A stretch of DNA of 64,000 bases. Source: Hymenopellis radicata (taxonomy: Eukaryota > Basidiomycota > Agaricomycetes > Agaricales > Physalacriaceae). Location: assembly GCA_015501595.1 (NCBI GenBank), contig JADNRX010000012.1, positions 248,001-312,000 of the forward strand. Direction: 5' to 3'. Every line of letters starts with the position of its first letter. Position 1 is the stretch's first letter. The position numbers and the translations under genes are program-made. Shown here one piece after another: positions 31,221-42,262 of the stretch. The notes under the pieces are model-generated. The model was not told the DNA's origin and made no database searches. It saw nothing but the letters and a program-made list of their open reading frames with translations.

Positions 31221-32548
31221 TCACGAGTCTAGAAGAGGTTCGTATTTCAATTTACCGTTTTTCTTCATCTCCGGAAACGCATCAATCATGTTTTCTGGAC
31301 GCCATGTCTTCAAGATGACCCTTTGCAGTTCAGGCCACGAGGCCAGAGCTTTATCGAAAACATTCCATTGCAGTACCTGTGGTTGCCAATCAACGTCCGC
31401 AGCACCAAATTGTATGAACGACAGCGTAAGTTGCTGAATTTTAATTGACGCCGAAGGGATAGAGAAAGACTGTATGAGCCAGTCGATCCACCATGCCCAC
31501 GACTCGTCGTACCAGTGTGTCGTCAACTCAAGGTAGACGAGATTCGAAAGGTCGAAGAGGCGCCAGAGCGGCTCTGTCGTGGAATGAGTTTGAGAACTCA
31601 CAAGATGAGTTACAGCATACCGATGGGGTAAATACAAAGCGAAAGATGTTGTAGTAATTTCCCGTCCAGGCGACGCAGCACGCCTGCCATCCACCGAGAG
31701 TCCTCATCCGGCCCCTGGCTAGTAACACACGCCTGACCAAAGTGAAGGCACCGGAGGGAGCCATAATTAATCATTTGCTGAGAGGGAAAGATGGTTTCGA
31801 GATGTCGAAGGAAATCCTTGTCGTTGCAAACCAATTCTACCAATGAATCGAGTTTCGGTGGGACAAGGGTAGCGACGTCAGGACCTTCCAGACCGTATAT
31901 CCAACCGACGACCAGCCGCGTGATCTGGGGACATTCGCGAAGGAGCGCGAGGAGATCTGCAAGAACGCCATCCGAAAAGCGGAAAGTGGTTACAGACGGC
32001 AGGTGGAGAACGGATAACAGTGCCGAATGCACATCCCTAGAAAGTAGTGGCATGAATAAATAGGGTGCTAGGTGACCTGCATCGACTTCCAGTTGCTCAA
32101 CAGCCCGGAGACTATTGATAACGTCGAGGACATAGCGCAGTCTTCGTTCATTTTTCCAGTAGCGAATGCGACGGGTGAATGAGAGCGAAAGCGGCCGTTT
32201 ATCAGCACGAGAACCAGGTATGAACTTGATTTTTAAATCCTTCACGTACGAAAGCAAATGTGTGTGTTTCCTGAGACCCTTATAGAATGGAAAACGGAAT
32301 GGGTCGACGAAGAAGGACGTGTCAAGTCCAAAGGGACGTGTGAGCGACTTGTTGTGAAGAACGAATCGGATTTGGAGAGCCCGAAAGAGAACCTTCTGTG
32401 CTCTTGCTGTCCAGAGTGTACAGACTAGAGCACAAGAGCGCAAGGTGTCACGGCTCTGACGGAGCGGAGCGGCGCTGGGTGCAATAAGTCCATCATCTGC
32501 GACCTTGTCGATAATGTCGTCGCATATTTCTTGCGGTAAATGGATCAT
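31221..32548 (-). CDS. F-box-like protein, copy B (426 aa, intact)
   Basis: Exons 31621-32548 and 31221-31573; intron 31574-31620 lies at the same codon (PI|EPLWRLFDL) as in copies A and C. N-terminal F-box-like region: MIHLPQEICDDIIDKV followed by TLRSCALVCTLWTARAQKVLF. The body has a loose leucine-rich pattern (VEQLEV, LLSVLHLPSVTTFRF, LLRECPQITRLVVGW, LLQHLSLC, LVYLELTTHWYD, FDKALASWPELQRVILK), as expected of a substrate-binding LRR-like domain. By family it would recruit substrates to an SCF ubiquitin ligase; the targets are unknown. Unlike copy A it has no frameshift. It is inverted relative to A and C and carries repeat copy B upstream. Confidence 0.82.
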
Positions 32549-32999
32549 GGGCTAAGGGTGAAGTTATAGTGTACATGCTGTAAGCTGGGAGGAGACCCAC
32601 AGATACAGACGGCTACGGTGCTTTGAATCGCCCAATTATGGGAGTCTTTGGGGGAAAGTCGCACTGGTGCTTGGCTCTCACTTGAAGTGCCTTTCGACGG
32701 CGAGTGCAAGGAGGAGGAAGATGAGAGTAACTTCAACAGTAAGCAACACAGCACGACCTTCGGCAAACGCATCCCGATCGCGCCGATTACCTAAGGAATT
32801 GATCTTGTCTCTTCCCTCATCGAGGCCTCATCTGTGAGAGGCTCATCACGGTCTGAGAGACGCGGCACGCCTCACCAGGACTTGCTCTAGAGCCTTCATG
32901 CACACTGGTGCGGAGGCGCCATGAGGTATCTCGAATCGGAAGACGCGTCCAACGGAACGGGTCAGAGGTGCGCCTCCAGATCTCTGAACGTCCATTTCC

Positions 33000-34760
33000 C
33001 ACTTCATTTCCCGGAGTCAGCGCTGCTTTCTGATGAAAACCATTCCGAGTCCTTGTTCTTCAGAGGGAAGAACAAAAGGACAGCATTCCAAGAACAAGGC
33101 GCCGCGCGGACCTGCATATCTGCTGATACGCGAGGATGCACATGGGAAGGAGGACCCACAATCGCCCAAATCTGGAATGGACAGCTACGCGTACTGCACG
33201 CATTTCTAGGTCGATTTCGTCGCTTGGAGTGGCATTCTCCAGTTTGCGCGCACCCGGAAACCACTCCAGCGGTGGAACAGACGTGTCAACCGCGCACTCG
33301 AGATACAGAAAGCACCATCGAGAAGCGACGATCCTCCCTTGATCTCCGCCGACTTTTGGGACAATAGCGCTCAATCATGCGCTGATGGCTGCACGGCTAA
33401 GCTGTTGGGGGCTGTTTGCGCGGGCCGGGCTGTTTGGCCTCTAAAAGAGGGAGCCTCAATCCGATTTCCTTCAATTTGGCTCTCTCTTCTACGACCACCA
33501 TCATCATGAGCCTTAGACGTCGAGGACCTTTGTCTCGTCGTCGTTGCGGTCGCTTTATCGTGCAATGGTACTGTCCCATTTCCTCGTCGCGGGACTCCTC
33601 GTTGACCTTGACTTTGTAGATCGCAACTCATCCACCCCCTGGTCATAACGACCTGACATGTCATACAGACGTTGTCTGACCTGGCAAGACTAATACGTCG
33701 CCACGGTCGCGATTAATTGCACGCACGAACGGCTGCACAACTGCGCCACATTTTAGATCGTCGAAGCCTTGCCGGGGAGGGTCCCCAATCAAGTACGCCC
33801 CTCTTCTTGTACTACTTGACGTCACTGACGGCGATCCAGACTTTTCTTTCTATGTTTTGCTTTTTTCTTTCTTGTAAGTCTCTGCACGACCGTTTACCTT
33901 TGTCCTTACTAACATCGGTCGTCCAGTTCCCTTTCTCCTCTATGGCCACAAACACCATACCCATTCAGCCTTCTCTCCAGCTAGAGTGACTCTCACTGCT
34001 CGATGTGCGCACGCAAGGCTGTCCAACAAGTACTCGCAGCAAGAGGCCAACCCAATCGGGTCAGAAATGGCCCTGTGCAGTCGTCGGACGGCTGGCGCGT
34101 CCTCATCGGGTACGAACGTTCGTCGGCTCGCTGTCGTTGTTCGGTGGCGTAATCCGTGAGCGCCCCAATGTGAGTGCTCCGTGGCCATGGGTCCGACCTG
34201 GTTCTCGGAGGCGTAAGCCGTGAGCGCTGCTATGTCTCCGCTGCCTCGGGCTCTCAACGACTGCTATCCATCCTCCGAAACGACTATGACTATGCTACTA
34301 CCGACACTCGAAAACCGATATTATGCTAATCTGCTATGCCAACTACTCAACCAACGACCTTGCCAACGACTACTATTATCCACTCATTCAACCTCTTTCG
34401 AGGATCTTCATCCTTCGAGTCCGACCCTCGGGGGCCCTGAAATGTTAGACGATGTGCATCTTTCATAAAGTGCCTCGTCGTTGCCCGAACGAAAACTGGC
34501 CTTGTACGTCAAGTCTTCCTCATTTCCTAGACCTTTGACTGACATCTTTTCCAGGCCGACCAAATATGCTCCGAGTAACATCGTTGAGTGCTTCATCCCT
34601 CCGGGTCCGATCCCCGGGGGGCTCTGAAAAGTTAGACGATGTGCATCTTCCAAGGAAGTGCCGCGTCGTTGCGGGGAGGGATGCGTGAAAGGTGTTATCA
34701 CTCCATTTTGGCCCTAATGTCAGTACTGACTGTTATCTCCCTCAGGTGGACCCAAGTTCC
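33000..34760 (-). repeat. Dispersed repeat family R, copy B (inverted)
   Basis: Minus-strand copy of the sequence at 4732-6650. Similarity runs on from the repeat through the F-box promoter into copy B of the F-box gene, as in segment A, so 31.2-34.8 kb and roughly 4.9-8.4 kb are one inverted segmental duplication. Its outer end stops near 34760, where copy A continues for another 200 bp or so. Confidence 0.75.
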
Positions 34761-35867
34761 TGTGTTGGTGTATGTTCTAGTTGAGTGACTGGTGACCTTT
34801 CGACTGCTCCGGAATCAGTCTTCTACGACCTCGTGACCGTGTCATCTTCAAGACTGGGAGTCTGGGATACCAACTGAACTTTGCTACAGCTTGGACTCTG
34901 GAATGGGGGTTCCTTTGTCTATACCCTAGGCAGGCTCCCCTGGTTCGCTCACCCTTTATTGCCTCTCAAACACGATGATAATCTCCTGCTCGACCCTCCG
35001 AACTCATGTTTCCCCCAAGCTTTTGGATTGCTCAACTCAATCTTTCTTTCTCGTCGCTGGCATGAAAACGCCTTTGTCACGTATTATAGCCCAAATATAT
35101 TGTGTGTTCTCTGTGAATCGTTGTTACCCGTACACTCGTCAGTCCATATTGTGCCCGTACGGCAGACGCAGGTATCTCCGAGTTTGAATAGGTTGGATAA
35201 CATATTTAAATTAGAGGGAGCTGCTGTCGGGCCTTGTCCTCGACGCCAAGGCCATGCAGGTCAGAAAAATGCTGGATGGATCTCAGACTGCTCAGTCTTC
35301 CCATTGCCACATGCACAGAGGAGAAACAACGCATGCAGAGCCGTAGTGTCGCGCGACCTGATTGATGTTCACGCGGGATGTCGATCTGTCTCAGCGCTGC
35401 CGCGATCGCTAAGTTTAAAATCTATAGATTTGCTTCCGCTTTTTGCGTTGAAAGGCTGGTGCAGAAAGAGAACAAGTGAAGAAGAGAAGACGGTTCTGGG
35501 CCTCAGAAGTTCTGACATTAGAGTTCGTAGGGAGCAAACAATGTGGTGCTGCGGCGACAGGACGCCGTGAAAGGGAGATGTGATATCAAAAGATTCAAAA
35601 CGTTTTAGTCGTGGCAGTGCAAAAAGGGTCCCCACTCCGTTCTGGAACGATCATCATCATCTTTGACGACACTTGACAAGCGCTGGTTGCTTACCTTTCG
35701 CCATCTCACACGGACTTTCTACTTGCCATAAACTAGCTTTCGGACTATTAGATGAACGAGGAAGGATGTTGAATCTTGTACCACTGTATACACGGCGGGT
35801 GATGCTGCCAAGGCAGACGGTGAGAATTGGCCTACTGCTGCGAAACGTAGAAAACTGATTGAGTGAG
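34761..35867. other. Region upstream of the Ser-rich membrane protein
   Basis: A 229-codon plus-strand open frame (34881-35570) is present, but its composition shows no domain, signal or homology I recognise. The 5' exons of the gene ending at 37162 probably lie here. A GAATCTTGTACCACTGTATA segment near 35770 may be coding. I could not settle the exon chain. Confidence 0.3.
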
Positions 35868-37162
35868 AAGGATACTGGAACGGGACCTGGTACTGGAACA
35901 GGCGCTGGCACTGGTACAGATGGTGGTACCGGGACTGGTGGAGGAACAGATGGTGGCGGTACGCAAACTGGAGGAACGGACCAACAACCAAGGTATGTCA
36001 TTTAGTTGCTGCGCTTCTCAAATGTCAATCATGAACGACTCTTTAGCTCTACACCGCCAACTTCCGGGCCTTCTTCTCCGCCAGGTTCGGACTCAAGCCA
36101 GCCGCCCGTATCGCAGCCTTCTAGTCAGCCTCCGTCTTCCTCGCCATCCTCTACCCCCACCTCAGCTCCACCCTCATCCTCCCCCTCCTCGAGGTCCCCT
36201 TCTTCTACCCCTTCTTCTTCCCCTACGACTTCTCCTTCATCCCTTCCGCCGCCAACCTCGAGTGTACCGAGCACTATCACTTCACTTGCCGATTCCGCAG
36301 ACTCAACTACTCAACCGACATCGTCAGGCTCTACAACGCTTACGACGGTCACTACTGAAGTTAACGGTCAACTTACGACGTTCACGTCTGCAGTTCCCAC
36401 CGGTCTAGCCACTCAGAATGCAAGCAACAATGACACCGCCTCCCGCACGGCCTTGATCGCCGGAGTCACGACAGCAGCCCTTGTTCTGCTCGCGCTTGCT
36501 CTTGGTGTTGTCTTTGTTATCAAACGCGCCCGGAAAAGACGTGTCGGTTGGCTGGAAGCTATTCGACGTACTCGTAGAGAAGGCATGGGTGCTGGTGCCA
36601 TGGGTTTACTGGACGGCGAATTCGACGATGACCGTCCCCATATCGCGATCAGATGCGGTCTGTTCCGTCCACGTCCAACGTCAACTTAATGGCAGTGGGC
36701 AGCTCGACGGGCCACAGCAGACATCCATCATCGCCGTCGCCCCCAATAACACCCACTCCCGGCCCGTACCAGCACCACTACCACTACGTCCATGCCCGAG
36801 AAAACTCCAGTCCCGCGCCCTCTGTTCTCCGTGCATCGGACTCGGGGAGCATATTCCACGAGGAAGTGTGGCCGCCTCCAAATAGAAGTTTGGTGAATGT
36901 CAATGATGGCTCCTCACCAGTACCGTCACCGACTAAGCTGACGCCAAATTATTCTCCTACAAAGCTGGCGGCTTCATCACCGACAATGTCTACACATCTC
37001 CGAGATTCAGATCCCTTCAGATCGGTGTATTCGCCTCCACCAGAGGCCGGCAGTTCCGTGTCCTTGAATCATCCACGGACGCCCTCTATCGTCACTATGC
37101 TTCCACCAGGCGCTGCCGCACCTGCCGTGCCCAGTTCACTTACTGTTGTTAACAATCCGTGA
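35868..37162 (+). CDS. Ser/Thr/Pro-rich single-pass membrane protein (5' end unresolved)
   Basis: Exon 35868-35992 encodes a Gly/Thr repeat (GTGTGAGTGTDGG type) and joins over intron 35993-36046 to a long Ser/Pro/Thr-rich, probably O-glycosylated ectodomain. One membrane helix follows (LIAGVTTAALVLLALALGVV) with stop-transfer RARKRR, then a cytosolic tail containing MRSVPSTSNVNL, SDSGSIFHEEVWPPP and PSPTKLTPNYSPTKL. This is the layout of fungal Mid2/Wsc-like or agaricomycete 'WPPP-tail' membrane proteins, which may sense the cell wall. Between HIAIR and MRSVP (36630-36655) the frame changes with no usable intron, so there is an indel. The N-terminal signal peptide was not found. Confidence 0.5.
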
Positions 37163-37650
37163 TTCCTTTTGGACCACTGCACTCTCGTTATCTTGCTTTA
37201 CTTATTTTACATACCTCGTCTCTAGTTTAACGGACATTTGGTAGTAAGTACATATCGCATTGGGACCAAGCTTGCAACTATGAAAAGTTCCTGCTATGTG
37301 AAGGCTGGTTCGTTTAGAAGCGTGCTTTCATGTCCTCACACTGACAGTCGTCAAAACGTGATAAGGCTGACAAGTTAAAGCATTTTACAGCCGCCGGGTG
37401 GCGCGAGTAAGATCAATTCCTTACGTAATCGGCGCGATCGGGACGCTTTTGCCGAAGGTCGTGCTGAGTTGCTTACTTTCATCTTCTTCCTCCTTGCACT
37501 CGCCGTCGAAAGGTACTTCAAGTGAGAGCCAAGCGCTACTGCGGTTCTCCCCAAAGACTCCCGTAATTTCGTGATTCAAAGCAATCTGTCTGTATCTGTG
37601 GGTCTCCTCCCAGCTTACAGCATGCACATTACTGACTTCACCCTTAGCTT
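37163..37650. other. Promoter region of F-box copy C
   Basis: From about 37400 the sequence matches the region upstream of copies A and B (GCGCGATCGGG, CTTCAAGTGAGAGCCAAGC, GTGGGTCTCCTCC landmarks). The F-box promoter was therefore duplicated with the gene even though repeat R is not upstream here. Confidence 0.6.
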
Positions 37651-38960
37651 ATGATTCATTTACCGCAAGAAATATGCGACGACATCATCGACAAGGTCGC
37701 ATATGATGGACTTGTCACACCCAACGCCTCTCTGCTCCGTCAGAACCGTGCCACATTGCGCGCCTGTGCTCTAGTCTGTACACTCTGGACAGCAAGAGCA
37801 CAAAGGGTTCTCTTTCGGACTCTGGAAATCATATTTGTTCTTCACAACAAGTCGTTCGAAAGCCCTTTTGGACATGACATGTTATTCTTCATCGACCCAG
37901 TCCGTTTTCCATTCTATAAGGGTGTCAGGAAACGCACACATTTGCTTTCGTACGTGAAGGATTTAAAAATCAAGTTCTCTCCTGGCCTTCATCATCCTGA
38001 TCAGCAGCCGCTTTCGCTCCCATTCACCCGTCACATTCGCTACTGGAAAAATGAGCGAAGGCTGCGCTATGTCCTCGACGTTATCAAAAGTCTCCGGGCT
38101 GTTGAACAACTGGAAATAGCACCCTGTGTATTCATGCCACTTCTTACTAAGGATGTTCATTCAGCACTGTTGTCCGTCCTCCACCTTGCATCGTTAACCA
38201 CTTTCCGCTTCCCAAATGGCGTCGTAGAAGATCTCTTCGCGCACCTTCGCGAATGTCCCCAAATCACGTGTTTAGTCGTTGGGTGGATATACGGTCTGGA
38301 CGGTGCTGATGTCGCTACCCTCGTCCCACCGACGCTCGATTCCTTGGCAGAGCTGGTTTGCAACAAGGATTTCCTTCGACATCTTGAGACCCTCTTTCCC
38401 TCTCAACAAATGATCAAATATGGGTCCCTTCTGCGCCTTCACTTCGGTGACGCGCCTGCCACCAGACAGGGCCCACATGAAGAATCCCACTGGATAGCAG
38501 GCGTGCTGCGTCGCGTGGACGGGAAATTACTGCAGCATCTTTCGCTTTGTGTTTACCCCATCGGTAATGCGAATAGTCTTTTTTTGTGTGTTCCCAAGCT
38601 CATTTCGCGATAGAGCCACTCTGGCGTCTCTTCGACCTTTCGAGCCTCGTTTATATTGAGTTAACAACATGCTGGTACGACCAGACCTGGACGTGGTGGA
38701 TCAACTGGCTTATACAGTCTTTCTCTGTTCCACCTGCGTCGATCAAAATCCAGGAACTCAAGTTGTCGTCCACGCAGTCCGCTTCTGTGGCGGTGAATCG
38801 TTTGCAACCGTTACCGCAGTGGAAGGTATTCGACAAGTCTCTGGCCTCGTGGCCTGATCTGCGAAGGGTCATCTTGAAGTTATGGCCGCCATGCCCACGA
38901 CATGCCGTGATTGAAGCTTTTCCAGAGTTGGAGAGAAACAGTAAACTGATGCTTGTCTGA
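37651..38960 (+). CDS. F-box-like protein, copy C (419 aa, intact)
   Basis: Exons 37651-38563 and 38614-38960. It opens with MIHLPQEICDDIIDKV and TLRACALVCTLWTARAQRVLF and keeps the same LRR-like body as copy B, ending ...FDKSLASWPDLRRVILK and FPELERNSKLMLV. Residues between the F-box and the LRR are one to several codons shorter than in A (no DARHLAPY segment). The frame is intact, and the gene sits in direct orientation to A. Repeat copy C lies downstream and not upstream, so the arrangement differs from A and B. Predicted role as for copy B. Confidence 0.82.
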
Positions 38961-39349
38961 CGTATCTGCGACGTTTTTAAAGCGGCGAGTGGCATGTATC
39001 AATAATCTCTCTGTTTTCATGGCGCTAGAACACGCCGCAATGTCCCCGTGTATCGTTCATTATGGAAGCTGGCTCTTGTCTTCGGGACTTTTCACGCATA
39101 TAGCAGCGGAATGGTCTTACTGAGCATTCTGTGTTTGCTCGACTGCAAGCCCTTAGTGCAACTTGTCGACGCGACATCATGGATCTCCAGGCCGGCGCTC
39201 TTCGACGCGCACAAAGGGTGACCATCTTGCTTGCCCAACGTCCACTGAACTGGTGTCCAAACTGGATGGTGCGTACTTGGGTTCACGGAAAACATAATCA
39301 TGTATTGGTCTGTGGTACGGGACAAGAGGCTTTTCCATGCCAGCCATGA

Positions 39350-41310
39350 GAAAGATTCAGTTGAGAGATCCAAGTTGAGCAGAGACGTTACATAGATCGC
39401 CAGTACACTTGAAGATCGAATCAGAGATTGTCAGAGTAGTGTTGTGCCCAAGAAAGTCAAAGAACCCGATCGGAAGGTACAGCGAAAGAATGCTCGATCC
39501 AAGGGTGTGGCATCGAGAGTCATGCAATGTCACTAGGTCGCGCCGCAGGACATCAGTGTAGCCAAGAGGTCGCCAAGTAAGCAGAATAACATATAGACAG
39601 GAGCTCGCAGAAAGATTTGGGTCCACCTGAGGGAGCAAGAGTCAGCGGCGACATTGTGAGCAGATGGAATGGCAATCACCTTTCACACATTCTCCCCCGC
39701 AACGACGCGACACTTCATTGGAAGATGTACATCGTCTAACTTTTCAGAGCCCTCGAGGATCGGACTCGTGGGGATGAAGCACTCAACGACGGTTAGTCGG
39801 AGCAAATTTGGTCCATCTGGGAAATACGTAAGTGACGAACTCGAGGACATCGGGAAAGGAGGGCTCACAATAAGAGTTTTCGTTCGGGCAACGACGCAGC
39901 ACCTCTGTCATGTCGAAGATGCACATCGTCTAGCATTTCAGAGCCCCAGAGAGTCGGACTCGAGGGATGAAGAGCCTCAAAAGAGGTTGGTGGCTTTTCA
40001 TAGAAGCATAAATTGTTGTTGAGTAGTCGGCATAGCATAGTGGCGTATTATTTTTGAGTTGGCAGTAGCAGTCGTTTCGGAGGATGGATAGCAGTTGTTG
40101 TGATCCCGAGGCAGCGGAGACATCGCAGCGCTCACGGCTTACGCCTCGGAGAACCAGGGACCCATGGCCACGGAGCGCTCGCATTGGGGCGCTCACGGAT
40201 TACGCCACCGAACAACAACAGCGAGTCGACGAACATTCGTACCCGATGAGGACGCGCCAGCCATCCGACGACTGCACAGCGCCATTTCTGACCCGATTGG
40301 GTTGGCCTCTTGCTGTGAGTACTTGTCGGACAGCCTTAGCGTGCACACATCGAGCGGTGAGAGTAACTCTAGCTGAGGAGAAGGCTGAATGGGCATGGTA
40401 GTGGTGGCCATAGAGAGAGAGGGAACTGGACAAACGATGTTAGTAAGGACGAAGGCAAGTTGTGCAGAGACTTACAAGAAAGAAAAAAGTAGAACATTGA
40501 AAGAAAAGTCTGGATCGCCGTCAGTGACGTCGGGAAAGCAGATCAAACAGGTTGCATACTTGATTGGGGACCCTCCCCAGCAAGGCTTCGACGATCTGAA
40601 ATGTGGCGCAGTTGTGCAGCCGATCGTACGTGCAATTAATTGCGACCGTGGCGACTCGTTGGTCTTGCCAGGTCAGACAGTGTCTGTATGACATGTCAGG
40701 TCGTTATGACCAGGGGGTGGATGATTTGCGATCTGCAAAGACAATAAAGGTCAACGAGAAGCCCCGCGACGAGGAAATGGGACAGTACCATTGCACGATA
40801 AAGCGACCGCAACGACGAGGAGGCAAAAGTGCTCGACGTCTAAGGCTCATGATGATGGTAGTCGTAGAAGAGAGAGCCAGATTGAAGGAAATCGGATTGA
40901 GGCTCCCTCTTTTATAGGCCAAACCGCCCGGCCCGCGCAAACATCCCACAACAGCTTAGCCGTGCACCCATCAGCGCATGATTGAGCGCTATTGTCTCCA
41001 AAAGTCGGCGGAGATCAAGGGAGGATCGTCGCTTCTCAATTGTGCTTTCTGTATCTCGAATGCGCGGTTGACACGTCTGTTCCCCCGCTGGAGTGGTTTC
41101 AGGTGCGCGCCAACTGGAGAATGCAACTTCAAGCGACGAAATCGACCAAGAAGCGCGCCCAGGATGTGTAGATGACGGCTCCCCGATTTGGATGATTGTG
41201 GGTCGTCGTTCCCATATATGTATCTTCGCTTAGCGCTTATCAGCAGCTGTCTAGCTCCCATGCGGCGCCTTGTTCTTGCAGTGACGTTCTTTTGTTGTTC
41301 CATTTCGAGA
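39350..41310 (+). repeat. Dispersed repeat family R, copy C
   Basis: Plus-strand copy beginning GAAAGATTCAGTTGAGAG and ending near GCGGCGCCTTGTTCTTGCAG. Compared with A it has small indels throughout and lacks similarity to A after about 41310, so the right end of the repeat unit proper is probably there. Confidence 0.7.
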
Positions 41311-41534
41311 ACAAGAAATTAGCTGTCAAATAGATTTCTTGGATGGGCCGTTACATTATGCCGCCGAGGCTCTCATGCTGCTGGCGACTCCGACTGCAAT
41401 TTTGCCAGATCAGAATGTATTAGCCCTTCATATGCATTCAGTTTGCATCACGGAGCTATCGGAATGGAATGCACCCTTCGTCATCGCCACAGTTCGAACG
41501 AATCACCCGAAGATGGAGAACGCAGCTAACCGTT

Positions 41535-41956
41535 ATGGGCCAGAGCAGCAGCATCCCTCCCGACGGAATACTAAACTTCGATGCATACCTGAAACAGGCT
41601 GCCGAAGATGTCGATCTCCTGAGACGGCTCGAGTCACAGCATCTTGCGCCACACTCTCCAGGGGACCAATAAATCGAAGAACTATCTTCCCACATACACC
41701 AGTTAATCCACTTACACCTATCATTGAGAACCTCAGAGTGCATGCGAAGTATGAGATGGAGATGACCCAGGGAGCGTATGAAGAAGAGTTAGCGACAAGG
41801 ATGCGGCGAAATTCTCCCATAGCCGAGAAGTGTATGAGGAAGTGGAAAGAGGCGTACCAGAACTTGGATGCCCTTCGTCCATTGGCCGTCCCCGGGTTGT
41901 TGAAGGGCAGTGCGGCGGCGAAAGGGCGGAGAGCGCGAGTATTCTTCGTAAATTGA
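41535..41956 (+). CDS. Possible small gene, frame not resolved
   Basis: An ATG at 41535 opens MGQSSSIPPDGILNFDAY (a possible N-myristoylation start) with DVDLLRRLESQHLAPHSPG. A different frame downstream encodes MEMTQGAYEEELATRMRR...WKEAYQNLDALRPLAVPG and ends at 41956. Both halves look coding, but I found no intron that joins them. It could be a frameshifted small gene. No family recognised. Confidence 0.25.
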
Positions 41957-42262
41957 CTTCTTTCATACTTTACGTTCTTGATGTTTCGTTGATACCCGTG
42001 TAAAAGAATCCAAGGCAACAGTGCGCAGGCGAATCAGGTCACAATATCAACACCCTCCTAGTCCGGAAGCCTGAGAGAGCAAGAGGAGTCGCGCGACGCT
42101 AACGATGGCCTGCGAGCAAGTACTCTAATCGAACTTGAGGAGAAAAACGTCGTTGGGGATTTTCAAGAGAGATTGAATCACGTGGATCTGAATTTTCATT
42201 CGAAAATCGATTTCAAGAAGCAAACTTAATGTCGCCTGCCAACATTACTGCCAGTCACTCCG

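Noticed and set aside
31791..32063. Plus-strand open frames opposite F-box copy B
   Set aside because: They mirror the reading of the intact minus-strand F-box gene and have counterparts opposite copy C.
34881..35570. A 229-codon plus-strand open frame
   Set aside because: No domain, signal peptide or family resemblance; composition looks like read-through of non-coding DNA. It may partly cover exons of the downstream membrane protein in another frame.
41533..42018. A 161-codon minus-strand open frame
   Set aside because: It runs opposite to better coding-like plus-strand frames (RRLESQHLAP, ATRMRRNS) and has no recognisable feature.
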